Below are positions 53,028 to 61,600 of a DNA stretch of 64,000 bases, in pieces. The notes beneath the pieces are model-generated. The model saw only the letters and a list, made by a program, of their open reading frames with translations. It made no database searches and had not been told where the DNA came from. The stretch is from contig CAKSWC010000004.1 in NCBI GenBank assembly GCA_934511365.1, positions 105,406 through 169,405 on the forward strand. Direction: 5' to 3'. This DNA is from an uncultured Eubacteriales bacterium. GTDB lineage: Bacteria > Bacillota > Clostridia > Oscillospirales > Acutalibacteraceae. The translations under genes and the position numbers were made by a program. Each line of letters starts with the position of its first letter. Within the stretch, counting starts at the first letter, position 1.

Positions 53028-54041
53028 ATGAAAACCGTGAAAAAATATTTCAAAAGGTACTTTGTTGACGCAATGAGCGCAATGGCTCTCGGCCTTTTTT
53101 CCTCGCTCATTGTCGGCCTAATCATCAGCCAGTTTTCAAAAATTCCTCACCTTGAGTTCCTTTCAAAATTCACCGAGGTTCTTTCGGCTTCATCGCCCGT
53201 TGTCGGCGGTGCAATCGGCGCCGCCATTGCGCACGGACTCAAATCAAAACCGCTTGTTGTTTTTTCCTGCATCGCTGTCGGCGCATACGGCTACTCGGTC
53301 GGCGGCCCGGTCGGAGCCTTTGTTGCCGCAACCGCTGCGAATGAGATAGGCTCCCTCGTTGCCGGAAAAACAAAAATCGACATTGTTATCACTCCGATTG
53401 TTACAATCGTTTCCGGCGGAGTTGTCGGAATGTTTGTCGGCCCATATCTTTCACAGTTTATGACATGGCTCGGCTCGGTCATAAACGCCGCCACTTTGCT
53501 CCATCCGTTCCCGATGGGAATTGCCGTTTCAACCCTTGTCGGCCTTGCGCTCACGGCTCCAATCAGCTCTGCGGCGCTGTGCATCATGCTCGGCATTGAC
53601 GGAATAGCCGCAGGTGCGGCGGCAATCGGCTGCGCGGCGCAGATGATTGGCTTCGCCGTAACAAGCTACAAATCGAACGGCGTCGGCGGCCTGCTTTCTC
53701 AGGGTCTCGGAACAAGTATGCTCCAATTCGGCAACATTATGAAGCGCCCGCAAATTCTTCTTGCACCCACCCTCGCCGGAGCGATCCTCGGCCCGGTTTC
53801 AACCTGCGTTTTCAAGATGACAAACACACCGACCGGCGCCGGAATGGGAACAAGCGGCCTTGTTGGCCAGTTCGGCGCTTTCAGCGCAATGAGCGAAAGT
53901 TTCGGCGCGGCAAAAACCGTTCTTCTCATCATTCTTATGCACGTTGTTGCCCCGGCGATTCTTTCAATCCTTTTCCACCTTTTGTTCAAAAAAATCGGCA
54001 TCGTTAAAGACGAATACCTGAAGCTCAACACCGAAAGCTAA
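53028..54041 (+). CDS. PTS EIIC-like membrane protein (PF13303 type)
   Basis: 337 aa, about nine to ten hydrophobic segments rich in Gly/Ala. Characteristic stretches are LGLFSSLIVGLIISQFSKIP, PISSAALCIMLGIDGIAAGA and NTPTGAGMGTSGLVGQFGAF, as in the stand-alone PTS_EIIC_2 family. No EIIA/EIIB domain or gene adjoins it, so it may be a non-classical transporter or regulator. A HAD phosphatase gene follows 53 bases later and may be cotranscribed. Confidence 0.88.
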   Translation: MKTVKKYFKRYFVDAMSAMALGLFSSLIVGLIISQFSKIPHLEFLSKFTEVLSASSPVVGGAIGAAIAHGLKSKPLVVFSCIAVGAYGYSVGGPVGAFVAATAANEIGSLVAGKTKIDIVITPIVTIVSGGVVGMFVGPYLSQFMTWLGSVINAATLLHPFPMGIAVSTLVGLALTAPISSAALCIMLGIDGIAAGAAAIGCAAQMIGFAVTSYKSNGVGGLLSQGLGTSMLQFGNIMKRPQILLAPTLAGAILGPVSTCVFKMTNTPTGAGMGTSGLVGQFGAFSAMSESFGAAKTVLLIILMHVVAPAILSILFHLLFKKIGIVKDEYLKLNTES

Positions 54042-54094
54042 TTAAGCACCTTCAAACTGATTCTTTCAGCAAACAACCGACCGGAGGTATCTTT

Positions 54095-54664
54095 ATGAAC
54101 GTATATGATTTTGACGGAACAATCTATGACGGCGAAAGCTCGGTTGAATTCATCCTTGCTTATCTCAAACACGATTTAGGCATTTTAAAGTTCATTCCCG
54201 GAATTGCAAAGGCGATGCTGAAATATCAGCAAGGCACTGTCACCTTTGATGACTTTATTGATAATCACGCCTCAAAAATCACCGGCTATTTTTCAAAAAA
54301 CAGCGTTGAGCTGATGCCCCTTGTCAAGGGCTTCTGGGATAAACACGAAAAGCAGATTAAACCGTTTTATGCCCACGTTCACCGCGAGGATGACGTTGTT
54401 ATCACCGCCTCGCCGGAATTCATGATGTACGATATTTGCGAACGCATTGGTGTAAAACATCTCATTGCAACCGACTTTGACATCAAAACGGGAGAAGTTA
54501 AAAAAGCCTGCTTCCGCGAGGGCAAAATTCCCTGCTTCCGCGAGGCTTTTCCGGACGGCGTTATTGATGATTTTTACACCGATTCCGTGAATGACGAATT
54601 CCTTTTTCCGTTTGCAAAGCGCGTGTTCATGGTGAAGAAACATAAAATCACGCAAATCAAATAA
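54095..54664 (+). CDS. HAD-IB-family phosphatase
   Basis: 189 aa, CCGGAGGTATCTTT before the ATG. HAD motif I is YDFDGTIYDG (Asp5, Asp7), motif II is ITASPEF, and motif III/IV lies in DDFYTDSVNDEF. A helical cap sits between motifs I and II (residues about 15-90). Resembles SerB-like HAD-IB enzymes; the substrate could be a phospho-lipid headgroup, sugar or serine phosphate. Ends at a terminator. Confidence 0.9.
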   Translation: MNVYDFDGTIYDGESSVEFILAYLKHDLGILKFIPGIAKAMLKYQQGTVTFDDFIDNHASKITGYFSKNSVELMPLVKGFWDKHEKQIKPFYAHVHREDDVVITASPEFMMYDICERIGVKHLIATDFDIKTGEVKKACFREGKIPCFREAFPDGVIDDFYTDSVNDEFLFPFAKRVFMVKKHKITQIK

Positions 54665-54682
54665 GTTCAAAAGAGCAATCAG

Positions 54683-54706
54683 CCGCCGATCTTTAAGAAT
54701 CGGCGG
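54683..54706. terminator. Bidirectional terminator, HAD and GNAT genes
   Basis: CCGCCGAT (54683-54690) with ATCGGCGG (54699-54706), T7 on the plus side. It overlaps the last codons of the convergent GNAT gene. Confidence 0.85.
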
Positions 54707-55220
54707 TCTTTTTTTCAAGCAAAACCAGTTTCACATCAGGTATGCCGTTAAAGGCGCAGGGCACCACTCCAGCCTCACGGAAACCAAGCTTTTTATAAAA
54801 TGCGCGCGCAACTGCGTTCCTTTCGTTTGTGTCAATGCGCAAAACGGTGCAGCCGTTTTTCCGCGCATAATCCTCATAAAAGGCAACAAAAGTCCTTCCA
54901 ACTCCGCGCTTTCCTGCCTTTGGCGAAACGGTCAGCGTGTGAAGTACCATTACACTGCTGTCCGGCGCCGGAAACAGCCATTTTCCGTCTTTATAAACAT
55001 CAACCTGGCTGCGATTGATAATTGCAGAAGCAAGCACTCTTTTGTCCTCCTCAAAAACAAAAAGGTCATCTCTTTTAAGTGCGTCCTCCGCCGTTGCCCT
55101 GGCGGGGTATATTCCGCTGATCCAGCCGGTTGTTATTCGTCCGGCCTTTTCCTCGCAGTGAATTTCGTCATAGATTTCCGCAATGCGGTCGATATCGTTT
55201 TCATTGGCCTTTCTTATCAT
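54693..55220 (-). CDS. GNAT-family N-acetyltransferase
   Basis: 175 aa. GNAT motif A is VLHTLTVSPKAGKRGVGRTF (acetyl-CoA pyrophosphate loop KAGKRGVG), and motif B includes RIDTNERNAVARAFYKKLGF. It acetylates an unknown amine. No clear ribosome site was noted beyond AAAGGC-type bases. Monocistronic between terminators. Confidence 0.93.
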   Translation of the reverse strand: MIRKANENDIDRIAEIYDEIHCEEKAGRITTGWISGIYPARATAEDALKRDDLFVFEEDKRVLASAIINRSQVDVYKDGKWLFPAPDSSVMVLHTLTVSPKAGKRGVGRTFVAFYEDYARKNGCTVLRIDTNERNAVARAFYKKLGFREAGVVPCAFNGIPDVKLVLLEKKTADS

Positions 55221-55239
55221 AAAAATGCTGCCTTTCTAA

Positions 55240-55264
55240 AAAGCTGCCCTTTTGGGGCAGCTTT
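55240..55264 (-). terminator. Terminator of the 35-aa microprotein
   Basis: AAAGCTGCCC/GGGCAGCTTT perfect 10-base stem; minus strand continues TTAG, a short T-run. Confidence 0.75.
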
Positions 55265-55273
55265 AAAACGCAA

Positions 55274-55381
55274 TCAGTTTTCAAATTCTTCAGCGGGGTC
55301 TTTCTTGCTTGCAATAAGCGCCTTAAACAGTCCCATAAGCATATTGATGATTTCAAGAATCTTTTTGATGTCAAATTTCAT
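55274..55381 (-). CDS. 35-aa amphipathic microprotein
   Basis: ATG at 55381 preceded by AAAAGGAGAATAATT; terminator follows. The first 26 residues form an Ile/Leu/Met-rich amphipathic helix (IKKILEIINMLMGLFKALIA), then a charged tail SKKDPAEEFEN. Its hydrophobic/Lys spacing is close to the C-terminal helix of the LRR protein at 34404-35018. No clear promoter hexamer pair was found. Function unknown. Confidence 0.72.
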   Translation of the reverse strand: MKFDIKKILEIINMLMGLFKALIASKKDPAEEFEN

Positions 55382-55604
55382 AATTATTCTCCTTTTGATA
55401 ATAATATTAAATCGTTTAAATAGTACCACCGTCTGTTAATATTTTGGTGAACACAATCAAAACAAAGTATAAAAAATAATACACTTTTAACTTATCTGTA
55501 ATGTTTTCCGAACACAAGAACAAGCACCGAATTTTCTTCTAAACATTCGAGAAAGACAAAGGGCCACCCTCAGGCAGCCCTCTTTTTTAACTTTGTTAGC
55601 CTAC
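55382..55604. other. Intergenic region before the Cys-rich proteins
   Basis: AT-rich, no gene seen. It includes a hairpin AGGGC.../GCCCT (55560-55581) with T6 on the plus side and only a weak T-run on the minus side, which may end the minus-strand gene at 55605. Confidence 0.45.
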
Positions 55605-55745
55605 TTAGCTTTTATAGAGGAGCTTGTCGCCGTGAACAACAAACATATCAGAGCAACAGACGTGCTTGATTTTGAACACTCTGTAAAGGAGATTCATAAG
55701 AGTAATCCATGCTCCGCTGAGGAAAGTGTGGCAGATACATTTGCA
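55605..55745 (-). other. Cys-rich hydrophobic C-terminal segment, copy 1
   Basis: Encodes the final 46 residues: CKCICH, about 20 hydrophobic residues (WITLMNLLYRVFKIKHV), then CC and a tail with a late His (FVVHGDKLLYKS). Compared with copy 2 at 58541-58651, the first Cys cluster and the VFKI/IFKI-K block are shared, but the second Cys pair is altered and the tail is longer. Confidence 0.6.
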
Positions 55746-58157
55746 CTGTCTGTCCTCCGGGCTGTCCGGGTTATCGGTATTGTTGTTGAGCTGAACAAGA
55801 ATCTGATAGGTATTGTTCTGGCCGGCGAGCTTTGTTGCTCTGATCGTTCCGGGGTTAAACGGGTCAAGAGTGAACGTACCCTCAATCCAGTAGTTACCTC
55901 TGACGATTGTGAGACTGTATACGCTGCTGAAGTTGACATTAACGCTTGCGTTGCCATCCTCGTCCGTTGTTGCGGTTGCAACAAGCTGGCCCTTGCTGTC
56001 GGTTATCTTAATGGTTGCTCCGCCAAGAGGAATGCCGAACGGGTCATTGACACCAAAGTTGATGATGTAGACCTTTTTCCGCTGAGCATACTTCGCAAAA
56101 ACGGGAATTTCGGTTCCTTCGGGAGTTCCCTTATAAATTCCGGTGAAGTTCTTGAGGTCAACCTCTTCGCCGTTCTGGAGCGTCCAGGTGTTAAGGAAAG
56201 CATAGATATATGTGTTATCTTCCGCTCTGCCCTTAACAGTGGGAACATTCTGAGCAGCCGCGCCATAGGTTATCGGTTCCTCTCCGAGCTTTGTTCCGTC
56301 CCAATCGTAATAAACAAGGGTATACTTTTTCGGAGTAATTTTATACTCGGCATTGACACCAAGGTGATCGTCATATATGTGCGAGATATCGTAGCTCCAG
56401 CCGGTGAACTCATAGTTATAATATCCGTCATCGGTATATGTCGGATTGACAAACGGGTATTCCGCATTGTGGCCGTGAAGAATGAGCTCGGGAATTGTGT
56501 ACTGTTCGCCTCTGTTGAAGAATGTCACTTCATAATATGCATCTCTGCATCTGAAGAACGCATAAAGGTTAGTGTTCTTTGTGATTTTTGAAGTGTCTGC
56601 AATAATTCCGTCGCGAACGGGGTTCTGAACCTTTCCGCTCTCGTCAACAATCGCTTTTTCATAAGCTTTCTGACCTGCGGTTTCTGTCCAGCCCTCAAAG
56701 GGATAGGAGCCGCATTCTCTGGTCTTGTCACGCTTCGGATTCGTCTTAACGGGATAAAGCGCTTCGGTGTTCTTGAGAACATAGATTGAAGCGAGTTTAA
56801 CGGTCTTAAAGGTGGCTGCAAGACGGGTATATGTTACGGTCGGCTTAACAGTGAGTTTGTTGGTCTTGATGGTTTCATAGGTGTCCGTTACCCACTCGTT
56901 ATAATAGTTAACCTGATAATAGGCATTGACGCCCTCAATCTCGTGTTCCCCGCCTGCGCCGGTTTCATATTCGGAATAGGTGCAGCCGGCGTTCATGCAT
57001 TCGCGCCATTTTGCGTAAGCATTTCCATCCTTCGGGTGGGTGACAAACTTCCAATCGGAGAACTTGTGGCCGATTGCAGGCTGATTCTCGTCCTCAACAA
57101 ACTTTGTATATCCGCAGGGAACCTCAACCTCAACTATCTTTCCGTCAACCTTCTGCTCGGTCTTGAAAATGCGGGTGCAGGTGTAAAGAATTCCGCCGGG
57201 AGTTGTGCAGGTTGCGGCAACGGCTGTTCCGCCATCGAGCTTATGGCCAAGCTCTTTCGTAAAGTCCTCTCTGATAAAATCACTGCAGCCTTTGCATACA
57301 TAAGCGGTATATCCTCTTTCGGTGCAGGTGGGTTCAACAACTTTTGACACAACATAGTCATGATTTTCGGTTGCCGGAATTTCAACATAATCGGCCGCAC
57401 CGCAGTTTTTGCAATATCTGACCTTTCTTCCGGGTTTGCCGCAGGTGGCTTCCGTCAAGGTCTGGAACTCGCCCCAGTTATGCTCTTTCGGCTGAACAAG
57501 AACGATTGTTGCGGTTTCGTCAACATAGCCGCAGCCGGGATTGCTGCAATATACCCTAACCTGACCGTCAGTGAAATTATCGCTGAAAGTTCCGTCCTCG
57601 TTAAAAGTGCGTTTGCATTTCGGATAAGTAATAGCCGTGCGCAGAGTGTGCGGAGTTTCGGCGGTTTCAACCTCGATTGAAACGCCGCAGGCATTTTCGC
57701 CGGTATGAGCGGTGCAGGTGTACTTTGTCGTGCCCTTGCTGTGGCAGGTCGGAGCAAGAACGACCTCTCCGACAGCGTCGGCAAAGCTGTGGCCTCCGGC
57801 CGGAATCGGTGCGGTTTCCTCTGCACCGCAGCCTTCGGTCTTGCAGGTGCGTTTCATTACGCCCGCTGCGTCATTGGTGGACGGCGTTGCAACTGTCCAC
57901 GAATCCCAATCGTGACCGGCGGGGTCGCTGTTATATTCGTTATAAGTTTCACCGCAGTCCTGAAAATTGCACTTCCAAACGGTGTAACCGCTTTTTGTGC
58001 AGGTTGCGGGAACTGTTTCGCCCTTTATGAAGTTATGGGTATGGTCATCAGCCGCACCCACAGACTGCGGCACGGCAAACACCAGCGCGGTGAACGCCAT
58101 CAGAACCGCCATAAAAACGGAGAGGGTCTTTTTTCCTGTTCTTAAAAACTTCTTCAT
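55605..58157 (-). CDS. Secreted Cys-repeat protein with B-repeat and Cna-B-like domains
   Basis: 850 aa from the ATG at 58157 (AAAGGAGGAATTTCTT upstream). A signal peptide is followed by about eight Cys units of the form TCTKSGYTVWKC...C...GH (about 45-410), then Flg_new/InlB-B-type repeats with GWT...Y segments (about 430-680), and a Cna-B-like domain (GGATIKITDSKGQLVATATT, about 700-780). The C-terminus is CKCICHTFLSGAWITLMNLL...VFKIKHVCC, a Cys-rich hydrophobic segment also seen in the next gene; there is no LPXTG. Probably a large surface protein. It is expressed from its own promoter at 58345-58373. Confidence 0.85.
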   Translation of the reverse strand: MKKFLRTGKKTLSVFMAVLMAFTALVFAVPQSVGAADDHTHNFIKGETVPATCTKSGYTVWKCNFQDCGETYNEYNSDPAGHDWDSWTVATPSTNDAAGVMKRTCKTEGCGAEETAPIPAGGHSFADAVGEVVLAPTCHSKGTTKYTCTAHTGENACGVSIEVETAETPHTLRTAITYPKCKRTFNEDGTFSDNFTDGQVRVYCSNPGCGYVDETATIVLVQPKEHNWGEFQTLTEATCGKPGRKVRYCKNCGAADYVEIPATENHDYVVSKVVEPTCTERGYTAYVCKGCSDFIREDFTKELGHKLDGGTAVAATCTTPGGILYTCTRIFKTEQKVDGKIVEVEVPCGYTKFVEDENQPAIGHKFSDWKFVTHPKDGNAYAKWRECMNAGCTYSEYETGAGGEHEIEGVNAYYQVNYYNEWVTDTYETIKTNKLTVKPTVTYTRLAATFKTVKLASIYVLKNTEALYPVKTNPKRDKTRECGSYPFEGWTETAGQKAYEKAIVDESGKVQNPVRDGIIADTSKITKNTNLYAFFRCRDAYYEVTFFNRGEQYTIPELILHGHNAEYPFVNPTYTDDGYYNYEFTGWSYDISHIYDDHLGVNAEYKITPKKYTLVYYDWDGTKLGEEPITYGAAAQNVPTVKGRAEDNTYIYAFLNTWTLQNGEEVDLKNFTGIYKGTPEGTEIPVFAKYAQRKKVYIINFGVNDPFGIPLGGATIKITDSKGQLVATATTDEDGNASVNVNFSSVYSLTIVRGNYWIEGTFTLDPFNPGTIRATKLAGQNNTYQILVQLNNNTDNPDSPEDRQCKCICHTFLSGAWITLMNLLYRVFKIKHVCCSDMFVVHGDKLLYKS

Positions 58158-58344
58158 TAAGAAATTCCTCCTTTGAAAAGTGAGCTCGTTCCCACACACC
58201 CCGAGGGGAACGCAAGATATATCTATATCAACGGACTTTTTAACAGCCGATTAACGGGTAAGCTGCTTCGCCTTTCTGACCGATGCGAAACAGGAAACTG
58301 AATAGAAAAATTCACGCTATGAACCTATCCTATGATACATAGTT

Positions 58345-58373
58345 ATAATAAGCGATTTTTAAGCAAAAGTCAA
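58345..58373 (-). promoter_or_regulatory. Promoter of the 850-aa Cys-repeat protein
   Basis: Minus strand TTGACT (58368-58373), 17-base spacer, TATTAT (58345-58350). The leader to the ATG is about 180 bases; it includes a GTTCCC/GGGAAC hairpin (58189-58212) and could hold further regulation. Confidence 0.7.
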
Positions 58374-58483
58374 TAAATTTTATGTAATTGTGACGTAAAA
58401 ATTAACAAATAATTTATAGTCAAAATGACAAATCTTGTTTTCTCTGCGGAAAATGGCGAAAAAACAAGCCTCATACCGTGCAG

Positions 58484-58517
58484 AAAGCCCCGACCGGTTC
58501 AATCCGATCGGGGCTTT
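58484..58517. terminator. Terminator of the giant Cys-repeat gene
   Basis: AAAGCCCCGA (58484-58493) pairs with TCGGGGCTTT (58508-58517); plus-side T6, minus side CTGC. Located 24 bases after the giant gene's stop. Confidence 0.8.
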
Positions 58518-58540
58518 TTTGGCGGCTTACTTTGCCGATA

Positions 58541-58651
58541 TTAATAATGCTTTGCTCCGCAGACGCAGTCCTTGTTAATCTTGAAGATTTTCCAGATTAT
58601 CAAAACAATCTTATAGATGAACGCTCTGAAGCCCGTGCCGTGGCAGAGGCA
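58541..58651 (-). other. Cys-rich hydrophobic C-terminal segment, copy 2
   Basis: Encodes the last 36 residues: CLCHGTG, a hydrophobic/amphipathic helix (FRAFIYKIVLIIWKIFKI) and NKDCVCGAKHY. The pattern is CxCH - helix - K-x-CxCG-x-x-H. Confidence 0.7.
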
Positions 58652-61600
58652 GCTGTCGGTTTCTCCGTTCGGAGAATACATCGTTTTTCCGCAGCCCTCG
58701 CATCTTCCGTCTCCGTTGAGATCCATATGCTCTTTCATTGGAACTTCCTGCTGAGCAACAAAGACATAGCCGCAAATTGAGCAATGGGAACCGGCGGTCT
58801 TTCCGGGTGCGGTGCAGGTTGCTTCAACGGCGTAATCGGCAACGCGGTTGTGGCCGCCCTTAGGTGTGACCTGAACTTCCCACGTCTTGCAGCGGTCGCA
58901 GTATCTTCTCTGCGAGCCTTCCTCAACGCAGGTTGACTTCTTTGTAATCTCCCATTCGCCGTAGTTATGGCCTTTCTTTCCGATAAGCTCGGTCTGGGTG
59001 TGTCCTTCGTCCTTATCTGTGCAGCCGGTGCAGGTGCGCGTTTTAACGCCGTTCGTGTCGCAGGTCGGCTCGGTGGTAACGACCCATTCACCATAGGTAT
59101 GTGCAAGCTTGGGAAGCTCAACATAATTATGCAGATAATCCGGTTCAAATGCGCCGCATCTTACGCAGTAATGAGCCTTTGTTCCGGTTGAATGGCAGGT
59201 CGGTTCAACAATAATCTTGTAATCGGCGGAATATTTATGGCCAAGCTTTGGCGTGTAATCCCTGATGACGGAATACTTGTTGCAGACCGTGCAGGTATAG
59301 GTTGTGTAACCGTCAGCCGTGCAGGTTGCAGGCGTCACAACGCCCTTTTCGGGATAAACGTGCTCGCCGGTTCCGGTGGAGATTGTTTCCGTCTCACCGC
59401 AACGCGAGCATTCCCTTGTTTTCTTACCTTCAACGGCGCAGGTTCCGGGAACGGTAACCTTCCACTCGCCCCAGTCATGGCCGAGAGCCGGAGTGTACTC
59501 AGTCTCCTTGAGGATCGTGTTGCAGACCGAGCAGACAACGGTTGTTGAACCCTTTTCGGTGCAGGTTGCGGCGATTGTTACGGTTCTTTCGGTGTGACCC
59601 AGCTTTTCAGCAGTCTTGACAAAGGTCTCCTTGTCGCAATACTTACATTCGTAAACATCAAATCCCTCAGTTGTGCAGGTCGGATCAACCTTCCTGCCTG
59701 TTGGCTGATAGTCATGAGAAATTTTTGCGATTGTTTCGGTATAGCTGTCACCGCAAAGAGCGCAGGTATAGGTTCTTACACCTTCCTTTGAGCAAGTCGG
59801 CTCGGTAGTTACCACCGACTGATAGATATGCTCTTTCTTTTCGAGGTTAATTGATTCTCCGATTGTTGCACCGCAGGTTTCGCAAACGACTTTAATGTAA
59901 CCGGCTTCTTTGCAGGTTGCGTCTTTTTTCTCAATCTTTGCCTTGTGGCCGGTGGGAGCAATTTCAACGGTGTATGACTTTTCATTGCCCAGTGTGCAGG
60001 CGCAATGTGTTCTACGGCAGGTGAATGTCATTTCGCCCGGTTCGGTGCAGGTCGGCTTTTTGGTAACAACGCCGTCATCATAATCATGCTCGCCTGTCGG
60101 CGGTTCTGTTTCATATTGATAAAGATCACAAACAGAACACTTTCTGACCTTGATTCCGGGGTGAGTTTCATCAGCGGTCTGAACTGTTTCCCAATCGCCC
60201 CACTTGTGATCGGCAAGAGTGCTTGAATATGTTGTTTCTGTTTCATCGCAGCGTGAGCACTGCTTTGTAACATAGCCAACGCTGTTGCAGGTTGAAGCAA
60301 CATTCGCAGTTTCTTTGCTGAAGTCATGACCGAGAGCCGGAATTTCATATGTTCCGAAAACTTCGTTGCAAACCGAGCAGTAACATTCGCCTACTCCGTC
60401 AGTTGTGCAGGTCGGCTCGGTCTTAACTCTCGTTTCATAGGTGTGCGCTTTCATCGGAATAACATTTGTGTATGAAAGTCCGCAGTCATTGTCTCCGGTG
60501 TGAGTCGTACACTTATAAGTTTCAAGTCCGGTCTTGTTGCAGGTTGCGTCTTCGGTTGACACAAGTTCAAACTTGTGTCCCTGTGCTGGGATAACAACGG
60601 TGATTGTTTCATCGCAGTGTGAGCACTTCAAAACTTTTTCACCGTTTTCGGTGTTGGTCGGAGCCTTATATGACTTTTCAATAGTGAATTCGTGACCGAG
60701 TGCCTGACCTACAATAACTTCGCCCATAATCTCATTGCAAACGGTGCAGTAAGTATAAGTTACGGACGGGTCAAGGCAATTCGCCTCTTGCGTTTCTGTT
60801 TTAAGAGTATGTGCTTTTATCGCTTCGGTAACGATTCTGTAACTGTGAGTGCAGCGTGAACACTTGTAATCGATATAGCCCTCGTGTTCGCATGTTGCGG
60901 CAACGGGTTCGCCGGCAACCATGTCATGACCGAGCTTCGGAAGAACCTTTTCGTAGGTTACGCCGCAGTCGGTGTGCGCGGTGCACTTCATTGTTACCGA
61001 ACCGTCTTCGGTGCAGGTTGCGGCTTTCTTTGTTGCAGCGTCTTCAACAAAGTTGTGGTCGCCGATCGGATCGGTCGTTCTGAGCTGTTCTTCGCCGCAG
61101 ACAGAGCAGGTGCGCTTTTCAATTCCGCAAAGCTTGTCGGTTGCCTTTTGAACAACTGTCCAATCGCTCCAGTTGTGGCTGATTGCGCCGGATGTGATTT
61201 CGTTATAAGTTGCATCGCAAGCGGAGCACTTATAAACTTTGTATCCGCTCTTTCCGCCGTTCTTGCAGGTCGGGGCAACGGTATTGATAAGTTCAAACTT
61301 GTGCTGTTTCTGAGCGATAACCTCGGTGTAGGTGTCGCCGCAGATTGAGCAGGTGAAGGTCTTCACACCGGTCTCTGTGCAGGTGGCGGGCTTTGTTTCA
61401 ACGCCCTTATCCCATGCATGAGCGGTGGTGGGAAGTGTTGTTTTAATTTCGTTTCCGCAAAGTGAACACTTGGAAAGTACATAACCTTCCTGTTTGCAGG
61501 TTGCGCCAACCTTTGTGGTTGCGTAATTATGTGCGTTGGCGTTCTTCGGGGTTTCAACCTCGATGTACTCTGTGCAGCCTGCCTTGTGAGCGCCGTTGCA

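Noticed and set aside
55605..58157. LPXTG sorting signal in the 850-aa protein
   Set aside because: No LPXTG-like motif, and the protein ends in a Cys-rich segment rather than a charged tail after a helix.
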